Shown here: one piece after another, positions 9,102-16,424 of the stretch
How positions within the stretch are numbered: position 1 is the first letter of the stretch
Layout of the letters: each line of letters opens with the position of its first letter
Assembly (NCBI GenBank): GCA_029218425.1
Contig: JAQXRH010000092.1
Location: 1 to 39,609 of the forward strand
Direction: 5' to 3'
DNA: 39,609 nt
Source: Bacteroidales bacterium
GTDB taxonomy: Bacteria > Bacteroidota > Bacteroidia > Bacteroidales > Muribaculaceae
Translations under genes and position numbers: made by a program
Notes under the pieces: generated by a model
Databases searched by the model: none
What the model saw: the letters and a program-made list of their open reading frames with translations, nothing else
Told to the model about the DNA's origin: nothing

Positions 9102-11222
9102 ATGGAAATAGAAGAATATAGACACCAGTTTATAGACGACCTACGTTTCAAAGCGGAACACGGAGGTACAGAACCGGAATCTCAATTCATAGACTCCGTA
9201 CTAGATGAATTGGAAGCTGTGGGTGAGCTTAATGACCCAATTCCGTTCTCCATAGAAATGAAAGGGCGTAGGGGGAGGATAATGGCATTTGATGCGTATG
9301 CGTATGACAATGCTGATGCCGCACTTGTCTTAATTGCAAGCGATTTTTCTAATGAGAGAGATAGTATAAAGACATTAACAAATACAAGAATCAATGACTT
9401 GTATATGAGAATGAGGGCGTTTTTAGAAGAAGCCGTTGAAGGAAATATTGCAGACTACTGTGATGATTCAGACGAAGCCATTTCGATAGCAAAAGAATTT
9501 AGAAAACATATCGGTAAGGGTCTTATTAATACCGATATTATGCGATTCAAATTCTATATTATATCGGATTCAATCCTTAGTAAGCAAGTTAAAAGCCTTT
9601 CACAAGAAAACTTTCTTGATAGACCAGTCGAGTTAAATGTTTGGACTATAGAAAGACTATACCAAACATTCGCAAATAATGCAAGCGAAGTTATTGAATT
9701 TGACACAAGCGAATTTGGTTGTGATGGTATTCAATGCTTAAAAGCAGACCTAGGCTCGAGCACTAACTATGATGCATACCTTGGAATTGTTCCTGGAGAA
9801 TTTTTGGCAAACATCTACCTTAAATATGGAAGCAAACTACTCCAAGGAAATATCCGAGCTTTCCTTAGTGTTAGAGGAAATGTTAACAAAGGCATTAGGA
9901 ATACCATAATAAATTATCCAAGCAACTTTTTCACATACAATAATGGTATAGCAATTGTTGCTCGTTCTGTTTCTTTCTCTGCGGATAGTACAAAAATTGT
10001 GCATTTTAAAGACCCACAAATTATTAATGGTGGACAGACAACAGCATCTTTAGCAAATGCTATAATTAGGAAAGAGGCAAAAAATGGCATGGAAACCATT
10101 TTTGTCCCAATGAAACTAACTGTTCTGAATGTTGAAAATGATTTATCGGAGGAACAGTTAGATGCCTATAATGAAATAACTAAAACTATTTCGCAGTGTG
10201 CCAACAGCCAAAATGCCGTATCAGGTGCAGACTTCTTCTCCAACCACCCATATCACGTTATGATGGAAAAGTTGTCAAAGAAAGTATTAGCACCGCCCGT
10301 AGATGGTAATCCCTATCAAACGATATGGTTTTATGAACGTTCAAGAGGCAAATGGGAACAAGAGCAGATGAAGTTATCACCGGCGGAAAGACGGAAATTT
10401 TGCGAAATGCACCCAAAATCACAGGTGATTAAGAAAGAAAAACTTGCGAAGTGCCTAAATACTATCGCAATGAACCCACATCAAGTTTGCCAAAGTTCTG
10501 CAATTAACTTTAGCAAATTTGCAGAGCAAATAGAAAAAATTTATTCTGAGTCTCGCGACTCAATTAATGAAGAATACTTCAAGAAAGCAGTTTGCTCTGT
10601 TATTATATTTGATAAACTTGATGGACTTGTTAATAAATCCGATTGGTATCCTAAAGGTGGTAACAAGGCTCAAATTGTTCCATATGCTATTGCCAAAATG
10701 ATCTCCCTAATTCCAAAAAACAAAGATTTGGATTGGAAAATGATTTGGCAAAGGCAAACATTATACCCACAATTGGCTGCCGAATTATTAAGAATTAGCT
10801 ATATAGCACATAATTTCTTAATGGAACAAGCTAATGGCGGTATTGTACGCACTATATCACGTACAACTGGAACTTGGAATGCATTCCAAAATCTTCAGGT
10901 TTCTTTATCCGATGAATTTGTTAGTTCGTTGATTTCTATTGAAGAAACCAGGAGTGAAGAGAAAGCAGCTAAACGCGAACATAGATTTAATGCACAACTT
11001 GATGCATCTGTTGAAATTTTCAAGTTGGGAGAAAGCTATTGGTATCGCGTTTATAAGGATTTAGAGAAAGAAGAACTTCTTTCTTATGGTGATCTAAATT
11101 TCATCTTGTCTATATCAAAGTATATTGGCAAGAACTCTTTACCTACTGCAGCCCAATGCAAACGTCTTGTTAAGATTGTTACAAAAGCAGAAGATGCAGG
11201 ATATGTACTCCCTAATCAATAA
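9102..11222 (+). CDS. AIPR family protein (abortive-infection phage resistance)
   Basis: A 706-residue member of the AIPR family, named for a link to abortive phage resistance; biochemical function is not established. Family landmarks: YIISDSIL in the N-terminal third, NNGIAIVARS, the strongly conserved NGGQTTASL (about 309-317), and ISQCANSQNAV about 55 residues later. The C-terminal third is mainly helical. Related proteins occur with Z1 and DUF4420 genes, as here, and may sense infection or recognise the target. It starts 10 bases after the nuclease gene. The NGGQTT region resembles a nucleic-acid or nucleotide-binding loop, but that is a guess. Confidence 0.92.
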   Translation: MEIEEYRHQFIDDLRFKAEHGGTEPESQFIDSVLDELEAVGELNDPIPFSIEMKGRRGRIMAFDAYAYDNADAALVLIASDFSNERDSIKTLTNTRINDLYMRMRAFLEEAVEGNIADYCDDSDEAISIAKEFRKHIGKGLINTDIMRFKFYIISDSILSKQVKSLSQENFLDRPVELNVWTIERLYQTFANNASEVIEFDTSEFGCDGIQCLKADLGSSTNYDAYLGIVPGEFLANIYLKYGSKLLQGNIRAFLSVRGNVNKGIRNTIINYPSNFFTYNNGIAIVARSVSFSADSTKIVHFKDPQIINGGQTTASLANAIIRKEAKNGMETIFVPMKLTVLNVENDLSEEQLDAYNEITKTISQCANSQNAVSGADFFSNHPYHVMMEKLSKKVLAPPVDGNPYQTIWFYERSRGKWEQEQMKLSPAERRKFCEMHPKSQVIKKEKLAKCLNTIAMNPHQVCQSSAINFSKFAEQIEKIYSESRDSINEEYFKKAVCSVIIFDKLDGLVNKSDWYPKGGNKAQIVPYAIAKMISLIPKNKDLDWKMIWQRQTLYPQLAAELLRISYIAHNFLMEQANGGIVRTISRTTGTWNAFQNLQVSLSDEFVSSLISIEETRSEEKAAKREHRFNAQLDASVEIFKLGESYWYRVYKDLEKEELLSYGDLNFILSISKYIGKNSLPTAAQCKRLVKIVTKAEDAGYVLPNQ

Positions 11223-11227
11223 TAATT

Positions 11228-12193
11228 ATGGTACCTGAATTTGAACATTTTATACTTCCAGTGCTTAAAATAGTGTCAGATTTTGGCACTATCACTCGTG
11301 CTGATGTTCGGGAATTAATATGTGAACATTTTAATTTTTCCGAGGAAGAGAAAAAAGAAACAACAAGAAGTGGCAACCGCACTAAATACGAGGATCGTTG
11401 CGAATGGGCTTTGACATATTTGAGACAGGCAAAACTAATAATTTCACCTGAAAGAGCAAAATATGACATAACTGAATCTGGTAAGCAATTACTTTATTCC
11501 GGAATTAAGTTGGTTACACGAGATTACTTGATTAACCACTATCCTTCATTCAAGGAATTTGCTCTTGTTCGCAGACGTAAAAAGAAAAGTGAAAAACAGT
11601 CTTCAACAAGCAAGAAAGAAACAAATCATATTGATGAAGACCAGTCAAAACTGGATAATCTAAAAGCCGCGATTGCTACTTTCAGAAATGCTGGTAGTGA
11701 GCCAACTGAAGAACAACTGCGAATAGTACGAGAACTTGAGATGAAGATTGAGAAGAAAAAATGCCAAAGCCTAATTTCTGCATTATCCTCTCTTGATCAT
11801 TCTTTAGCTAATAATATTTCTGTTGCACTAAAGTTTTGTAACAACTCAATCGAGATTAAAGTTGCTTACACAACTGAGCCATTTGATGCTTTTGAGGGCG
11901 AAACGTGCAAAGTTATCACTTCCACAGAAAAGAATCAAAAGCGCCCACGTCGCCCCAATCTAAATTTCTATACTATGGGGCTTATTAGTGGCGATACTAT
12001 CCACTTTAAAGAAGATGAGTCTATCGAAGCTACCATTGTTAGTGAAAGTAAAGTTGAATATCAAGGGAAGAGATATTCTTTAACAGCATTAACGCAAGAG
12101 CTTAAAAACCTTGACCATGCGATTCAACCAACTGGAGAATGGCTTTTCGATGGGAAAAATTTAAAAGATTTATATAACGAGAATATTTCTTAA
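11228..12193 (+). CDS. Mrr-N winged-helix protein with RAMA-like C-terminus
   Basis: 321 residues in three parts. Residues 1-95 look like the Mrr N-terminal winged-helix domain (VPEFEHFILPVLKIV, then RCEWALTYLRQAKLI and YDITESGKQLL), which binds DNA in Mrr-type restriction enzymes. Residues 110-180 are a highly charged Lys/Glu linker, probably helical. Residues 250-321 (GLISGDTIHF, VEYQGKRYSLTAL, TGEWLFDGKNLKDLY) resemble the RAMA domain found on restriction methylases and DNA-binding defence proteins. The Mrr catalytic domain is missing and no PD-(D/E)XK motif is visible, so this reads as a DNA-recognition or specificity subunit. The RAMA call is from pattern memory. It lies 5 bases after AIPR. 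Confidence 0.75.
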   Translation: MVPEFEHFILPVLKIVSDFGTITRADVRELICEHFNFSEEEKKETTRSGNRTKYEDRCEWALTYLRQAKLIISPERAKYDITESGKQLLYSGIKLVTRDYLINHYPSFKEFALVRRRKKKSEKQSSTSKKETNHIDEDQSKLDNLKAAIATFRNAGSEPTEEQLRIVRELEMKIEKKKCQSLISALSSLDHSLANNISVALKFCNNSIEIKVAYTTEPFDAFEGETCKVITSTEKNQKRPRRPNLNFYTMGLISGDTIHFKEDESIEATIVSESKVEYQGKRYSLTALTQELKNLDHAIQPTGEWLFDGKNLKDLYNENIS

Positions 12194-12195
12194 GG

Positions 12196-12834
12196 GTGTA
12201 TATGCGATATAAGTATCAAAATTGTATTTTTTGTAATTGCAGTCCTTGTAAAGACAATCCTATAACAAAAGACCACATACCGTCTAAAGTTATATATAAG
12301 GAGGAAAAAATTGAAGAGCAACGTATTACAGTACCTTGTTGTTATAAGTGCAACCAGGCTTTTTCTATAGAGGAAAATTCCCTTGAACAAATATTTAAAG
12401 AACTACGCAATGAAAACTTCAGTTGTGCTTATGCCGAAAGACTAATTAACAATAATCCACATTTAGATTCAGTAATAAGGAAAATTGCTTTAGGTTATAA
12501 ATATCATTGGACCGGAAAGCCAGTATATGAAGATAAAATTACAAATGTGGATTATTTCATTAAAGGAATAAATGATAGCGAAATTTCTGAATTTACCTCA
12601 ATGCCATTAAAAGAAGTTTGTTCAGACATTGATAATATTCACAATCTTCCTTATGCTCTTATTATAGAGGTAACAGGTACAAGTGGAGAGCCAAGAACTA
12701 CTAAATTAGGTGGATTTATTGAAAACACTGGTAATTTATTAAACGAATATTTTTGGCACTACTATGATAAAACAACCAATACGATAAAGTTTGCTTTTTA
12801 TAATAAGCTTTTTGTTAAAGTTACATTTGAATAA
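12196..12834 (+). CDS. HNH-like zinc-binding protein, probable nuclease
   Basis: A 210-212 residue protein with an N-terminal zinc-knuckle module: CIFC, then TKDHIPSK, then VPCCYKCNQAF. This spacing (CxxC, DH, CxxCN) is the pattern of HNH/treble-clef endonucleases, with DH as the catalytic pair and the Asn after the second knuckle. The final histidine of the classic motif is not obvious, so activity is uncertain. The C-terminal 140 residues are unrecognised. Translation may start at GTG 12196 or ATG 12202; both give the same domain. Two to eight bases separate it from the previous stop, and the operon terminator follows directly. It could be a second nuclease or an independent passenger defence gene. 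Confidence 0.75.
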   Translation: MYMRYKYQNCIFCNCSPCKDNPITKDHIPSKVIYKEEKIEEQRITVPCCYKCNQAFSIEENSLEQIFKELRNENFSCAYAERLINNNPHLDSVIRKIALGYKYHWTGKPVYEDKITNVDYFIKGINDSEISEFTSMPLKEVCSDIDNIHNLPYALIIEVTGTSGEPRTTKLGGFIENTGNLLNEYFWHYYDKTTNTIKFAFYNKLFVKVTFE

Positions 12835-12840
12835 AGCATT

Positions 12841-12871
12841 GCCTCGGAGGTGCCTCTGGGGCTTTTCTTTT
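12841..12871 (+). terminator. Rho-independent terminator of the island operon
   Basis: A 9-base stem (12841-12849 with 12854-12862, including two G-U pairs) with loop GTGC is followed by TTTTCTTTT. It sits 6 bases after the last stop of the island. Confidence 0.85.
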
Positions 12872-12989
12872 GCGGTGGATTTAGCCAAAACGTGGGCTTC
12901 CGCTCCACTGAATCGTCTTTGCGGAAGGCTTGCTTAGTAAGAGTAAGGCATAATGTCGCTCACCGAACTTTGGCTACTGCACTCGACTT

Positions 12990-13019
12990 GCCACGTTGCG
13001 CAGGGCGTTGGCGGAAAAA
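12990..13019 (+). repeat. Right copy of 30-base direct repeat flanking the island
   Basis: Same orientation as 2542-2571, 29 of 30 positions identical. It lies 125 bases before the dnaN start, directly upstream of the dnaN promoter, and is followed by a partial restart (GTTGGCGAAAG). Confidence 0.75.
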
Positions 13020-13032
13020 AGTTGGCGAAAGG

Positions 13033-13064
13033 CTTGCATAAGCAATTTGTTTTCAATAAATTTG
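13033..13064 (+). promoter_or_regulatory. dnaN promoter
   Basis: CTTG at 13033-13036, a 20-base spacer and TAAATTTG at 13057-13064 fit the Bacteroidetes promoter pattern; the -7 box is identical to that of the island operon. The start point would be near 13071. Confidence 0.55.
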
Positions 13065-13075
13065 TAAGATAATTG

Positions 13076-13104
13076 GGCGCATATGCGCCGCCTTTTGAAA
13101 AAGG
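13076..13104 (+). promoter_or_regulatory. Two palindromes in the dnaN leader
   Basis: GGCGCATATGCGCC (13076-13089) is a perfect 14-base palindrome, followed at once by CCTTTT-GA-AAAAGG (13091-13104). Both lie just after the predicted transcription start, so they could be a protein-binding site or small RNA hairpins. A regulatory role is inferred only. Confidence 0.35.
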
Positions 13105-13144
13105 AGCTTAACAGATTGACAAACAAATAAATACGCACCATATC

Positions 13145-14275
13145 ATGAAATTTAAAATTCATAGCAAAACGCTCTACAACGCCCTGTCGGCTGTCAGCAA
13201 AGTAATCAACTCAAAGAATGCGATGACGATATTGAACAACTTCCTGTTTGAAGTTGAGAACGAATACGTCAAGATAACTGCGTCGGACCTTGAGAACATA
13301 TTGATGGCCCGCGTGAGCATAGACAATATCGATGGGGAGACAGGCAAATTCTGCTTGGATGCCCGCCGTTGCGTAGAGCTGTTCAAAGAGCTGCCGGAGC
13401 TTAACGTTGACTTCAGCATTGATGAAAACCTTGCCATCACGATAGAGTCGCCCGGCGACAAATTCAACTTTGTAGGCATAAACGGCGACGAATACCCCAC
13501 TCCCAAGCAGGAAGCACAGGAGATCGAGCCGCTGACATTTGAATGCCAGGCAGAACAGCTCATACTCGGCATTGACAACACCCTTTTTGCCGTGGGTACC
13601 GACGACTTGCGTCCCCAGATGATGGGCATACTCTTCGACATCAAGCCCGAGGGCATCACCTTCGTGGCCACCGACACTCGCAAACTGGTGCGCTACGCCA
13701 ACAGCATGTCGGCGCCCGGCATCACCGCATCGTGCATCATACCGGTAAAGCCCGCCTCCATCATCAAGAACGCATTTGCCAAGGAGGACAACGTCAAAGT
13801 GACCTTGGACGGCAAATCGGCCACGGTAGAGAGCGAGTCGTTTACGTTCAACTGCCGCCTCATCAAAGGCATATTCCCGGCCTACGACAAAGTAATACCG
13901 ATGAACAACCCATACACGCTCACCGTTGACCGCGTATCGTTGCTCAACGCATTGCGCCGCGTGGGCGTGTTTGTGGACCCTGGCCACGGTCTTGTGAAAT
14001 TTCACATCACGGCCGAGAGCGTAGAAATGAAAGCCCAGGACAACAATTTCTGCACGTCGGGACGCGTGGAGCTGCCTTGCTCATTCTCCGGCGATGAAAT
14101 GAACATCGGGTTCAGCGCGCCATATCTCATCGACATCTGCAACACCATTTCCACCAACAACATCGTGGTGAAGCTCAGCGATCCGAGCCGACCGGGGGTA
14201 TTCCTTCCGGAAGAGAACGACAAGAATTCCGACTTGCTGATGCTCCTCATGCCTATGACAATCAACAATTACTAA
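13145..14275 (+). CDS. dnaN: DNA polymerase III beta subunit (sliding clamp)
   Basis: Forms the ring that holds the replicative polymerase on DNA. The product is 376 residues, close to the usual 365-375. Features of the clamp fold are clear: the N-terminal strand and helix MKFKIHSKTLYNALSAVSKVI, the mid-protein FVATDTRKL, the LIKGIFPAYDKVIP block before the third domain, and the C-terminal LLMLLMPMTI that in other bacteria lines the partner-binding groove. It heads a run of same-strand genes (exonuclease, coaBC, DUF4835, recN, rlmB-like) with short gaps, 18 bases to the next one. The ATG at 13145 matches the usual start of the family. Confidence 0.98.
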   Translation: MKFKIHSKTLYNALSAVSKVINSKNAMTILNNFLFEVENEYVKITASDLENILMARVSIDNIDGETGKFCLDARRCVELFKELPELNVDFSIDENLAITIESPGDKFNFVGINGDEYPTPKQEAQEIEPLTFECQAEQLILGIDNTLFAVGTDDLRPQMMGILFDIKPEGITFVATDTRKLVRYANSMSAPGITASCIIPVKPASIIKNAFAKEDNVKVTLDGKSATVESESFTFNCRLIKGIFPAYDKVIPMNNPYTLTVDRVSLLNALRRVGVFVDPGHGLVKFHITAESVEMKAQDNNFCTSGRVELPCSFSGDEMNIGFSAPYLIDICNTISTNNIVVKLSDPSRPGVFLPEENDKNSDLLMLLMPMTINNY

Positions 14276-14293
14276 TATTACACATAAAGCGAC

Positions 14294-15061
14294 ATGCAGC
14301 TATCATTAAAGAAACCTATCATATTTTTCGACCTCGAGACAACAGGGCTGTCGATAACGACCGACCGCATAGTAGAGATGTCGATTATCAAAGTCAACAC
14401 CAACGGCACAGAGGAGGAGTATAGCTACAGATTCAACCCCGAGATGCCTATATCGGCCGAGGCCGAGGCTGTGCACCACATATCCAATGCCGATGTAATC
14501 GACAAGCCGACATTCAAAGTCAAGGCCCACGAGATAGCCCGCATAATAGAAGGGTGCGACATCGCCGGATTTGGGTCGAACCGTTTCGACATACCGATGC
14601 TTGCCGAAGAGTTTGCGCGAGTAGGCGTGGATTTCGATTTCAAGAAGGCCCGATTTGTCGACGTTCAAACCATATTCCACAAGAAAGAGCAGCGCACGCT
14701 GACGGCGGCCTACAAGTTCTATTGCGACAGGGATTTGAACGACGCCCATTCGGCGATAGCCGACACACGAGCCACCTATGAAGTGCTTAAATCGCAGCTC
14801 GACCGCTACAACGACCTGCCCAACGACATCGAAAAGCTGTCGGCATATTCGACACAGCAGCGCAATGTCGACCTTATGGGGCGAGTGGTGTACAATGAGC
14901 ATGGGGTGGAGACCATCAATTTCGGCAAGTACAAAGGGAAACCGGTGGCCGAAGTGCTTAAAAGCGACCCGGGTTACTACAGCTGGATACTCCAAGGCGA
15001 CTTTTCGCAAGACACCAAAAACGTGTTCACACGCATCAAATTGGCGTCGGGCAATAAATAA
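14294..15061 (+). CDS. DnaQ-type 3'-5' exonuclease with DUF3820-like tail
   Basis: A DEDDh exonuclease of 255 residues. Asp13 and Glu15 in FFDLETTG bind metal, GFGSNRFDIPML carries the second acidic motif, and His152...Asp157 in DAHSAIADT form the third. After about residue 205, INFGKYKGKPVAEVLKSDP and GYYSWILQGDF look like the small DUF3820/ExoX-type C-terminal domain. It could be the proofreading epsilon subunit or an RNase T/ExoX-like repair enzyme; placement right behind dnaN favours work at the replication fork. Gaps are 18 bases upstream and 12 bases downstream, so it is probably cotranscribed with dnaN and coaBC. Confidence 0.9.
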   Translation: MQLSLKKPIIFFDLETTGLSITTDRIVEMSIIKVNTNGTEEEYSYRFNPEMPISAEAEAVHHISNADVIDKPTFKVKAHEIARIIEGCDIAGFGSNRFDIPMLAEEFARVGVDFDFKKARFVDVQTIFHKKEQRTLTAAYKFYCDRDLNDAHSAIADTRATYEVLKSQLDRYNDLPNDIEKLSAYSTQQRNVDLMGRVVYNEHGVETINFGKYKGKPVAEVLKSDPGYYSWILQGDFSQDTKNVFTRIKLASGNK

Positions 15062-15073
15062 CACTCAATAGCG

Positions 15074-16288
15074 ATGTCGTTGACAGGTAAACATATCATA
15101 GTAGGGATAACCGGCGGGATAGCCGCGTATAAGACGGCCACGTTGGTGAGATTACTTGTGAAAAGCGGGGCCGAGGTACAGGTGGTCATGACGCCTAATG
15201 CCAAAGAGTTCATTTGTCCGGTGACATTATCTACCTTGTCGGGCAAGCCGGTAATAAGCGAGTTCTTCACTGCCAACACGGGGCAATGGCATTCACACGT
15301 CGACCTTGGCTTATGGGCCGATGCAATGGTAATAGCTCCGGCTACAGCATCGACCATAGGGAAGATGGCCAACGGTATAGCCGACAACATGCTCGTCACC
15401 ACATATCTGTCGGCAAAAGCGCCGGTATTTGTGGCCCCGGCAATGGACCTTGACATGATGGCGCACCCGTCGACCACACGCAACATTGCATTGCTACGCA
15501 GCTATGGCAACCATATCATAGAGCCGGCGGAAGGGGAACTGGCATCGCATCTGATAGGCAAAGGGCGCATGGAAGAACCTGAAAACATCGTCAAGGTGCT
15601 TGACGACTTCTTCAAAGCCGGCAAACCGTTGGCGGGCAAGCAGGTGATGGTGACAGCCGGGCCCACCTACGAGCGCATCGACCCGGTAAGGTTTATCGGC
15701 AATTACTCTACGGGGAAAATGGGATATGCGATAGCCGACGAAGCCGCCCGCTTAGGCGCCAAGGTGGTACTTATATCGGGACCGGTGGCCATAAAGCCCA
15801 CGATGCCCGAAGTAGAGGTAATCGAAGTGGAATCGGCCCTCGAGATGTATGAGCAATGCCAACGCCATTTCGGCGACAGCGACATAGCCATCATGTCGGC
15901 AGCAGTGGCCGATTACGCGCCCGCCGAAGTTGCCGACAAAAAGATAAAGCGCGAGAAGGAGGAGATACCCCAAATAAGATTGGTGAAAAATCCCGACATA
16001 GCGGCATCGCTGGGCAAAATAAAGCGCCCAGGACAAATCCTCGTGGGGTTTGCGCTTGAGACCAACGACGAAGAAGTCAATGCCCTCGACAAGCTGAAGC
16101 GCAAGAACTTGGACATGATAGTGATGAACTCGCTGCGCGATGCCGGAGCCGGCTTCGGCACCGACACCAACAAGATAACGCTATACAGCAAGGACGGCCA
16201 AGCGCGCAAGTATCCGCTCAAGAGCAAGAAAGAGACAGCAAGCGATATCCTCGACAATATCGTAGGAATGGTGGCCGACAAAGACTAA
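15074..16288 (+). CDS. coaBC: Bifunctional phosphopantothenoylcysteine decarboxylase/ligase
   Basis: Catalyses two consecutive steps of coenzyme A synthesis: joining cysteine to 4'-phosphopantothenate (CoaB) and decarboxylating the product (CoaC). The N-terminal flavoprotein half shows GITGGIAAYK (11-20), catalytic His75 in HVDLG, the ATASTIGKMANG clamp and the MDLDMM loop. The C-terminal ligase half starts near VMVTAGPTYERIDPVRFIGN with STGKMGYAIADEA, and contains AAVADYAP and KNPDI. With 404 residues it is full length. It lies 12 bases behind the exonuclease gene. Confidence 0.97.
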   Translation: MSLTGKHIIVGITGGIAAYKTATLVRLLVKSGAEVQVVMTPNAKEFICPVTLSTLSGKPVISEFFTANTGQWHSHVDLGLWADAMVIAPATASTIGKMANGIADNMLVTTYLSAKAPVFVAPAMDLDMMAHPSTTRNIALLRSYGNHIIEPAEGELASHLIGKGRMEEPENIVKVLDDFFKAGKPLAGKQVMVTAGPTYERIDPVRFIGNYSTGKMGYAIADEAARLGAKVVLISGPVAIKPTMPEVEVIEVESALEMYEQCQRHFGDSDIAIMSAAVADYAPAEVADKKIKREKEEIPQIRLVKNPDIAASLGKIKRPGQILVGFALETNDEEVNALDKLKRKNLDMIVMNSLRDAGAGFGTDTNKITLYSKDGQARKYPLKSKKETASDILDNIVGMVADKD

Positions 16289-16399
16289 CCGAGCTGATAC
16301 ATAGCAACCGAGCTGACAAAAAGTAACCGAGCCGACAAAAAGAGCCGAGCTGACAAAAAGAGCCAAGCTGATTAAGAATAACCGAGCTGAAAAAAGGAC
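16287..16399 (+). repeat. Six degenerate tandem repeats of 18-20 bases
   Basis: Units begin at 16287, 16306, 16325, 16344, 16362 and 16380 and follow the pattern AACCGAGCTGACAAAAAG with changes. The first overlaps the coaBC stop codon. The unit length is not a multiple of three throughout, so this is not a coding repeat. The array fills most of the gap between coaBC and the DUF4835 gene. Confidence 0.85.
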
Positions 16400-16424
16400 A
16401 GAGCAGAGATATATAAACAGGAAG

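Larger units (their letters stand above)
12835..13144. other. Island-right intergenic region up to dnaN
   Basis: Contains, in order, the operon terminator, a GC-richer stretch of about 118 bases without a credible gene, the right copy of the 30-base direct repeat, the dnaN promoter and a dnaN leader with two palindromes. GCGGAAGGCTTGC (12921-12933) recurs as GCGAAAGGCTTGC (13025-13037), so this segment itself has internal repetition. Confidence 0.6.

Noticed and set aside
12850-13041. 63-codon open frame between the terminator and dnaN
   Set aside because: It begins in the terminator loop and runs through the direct repeat; it is Arg-rich and looks like translation of intergenic sequence.
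16287-16399. Possible CRISPR array
   Set aside because: Units of 18-20 bases adjoin directly, without unique spacers, and no cas genes are present.
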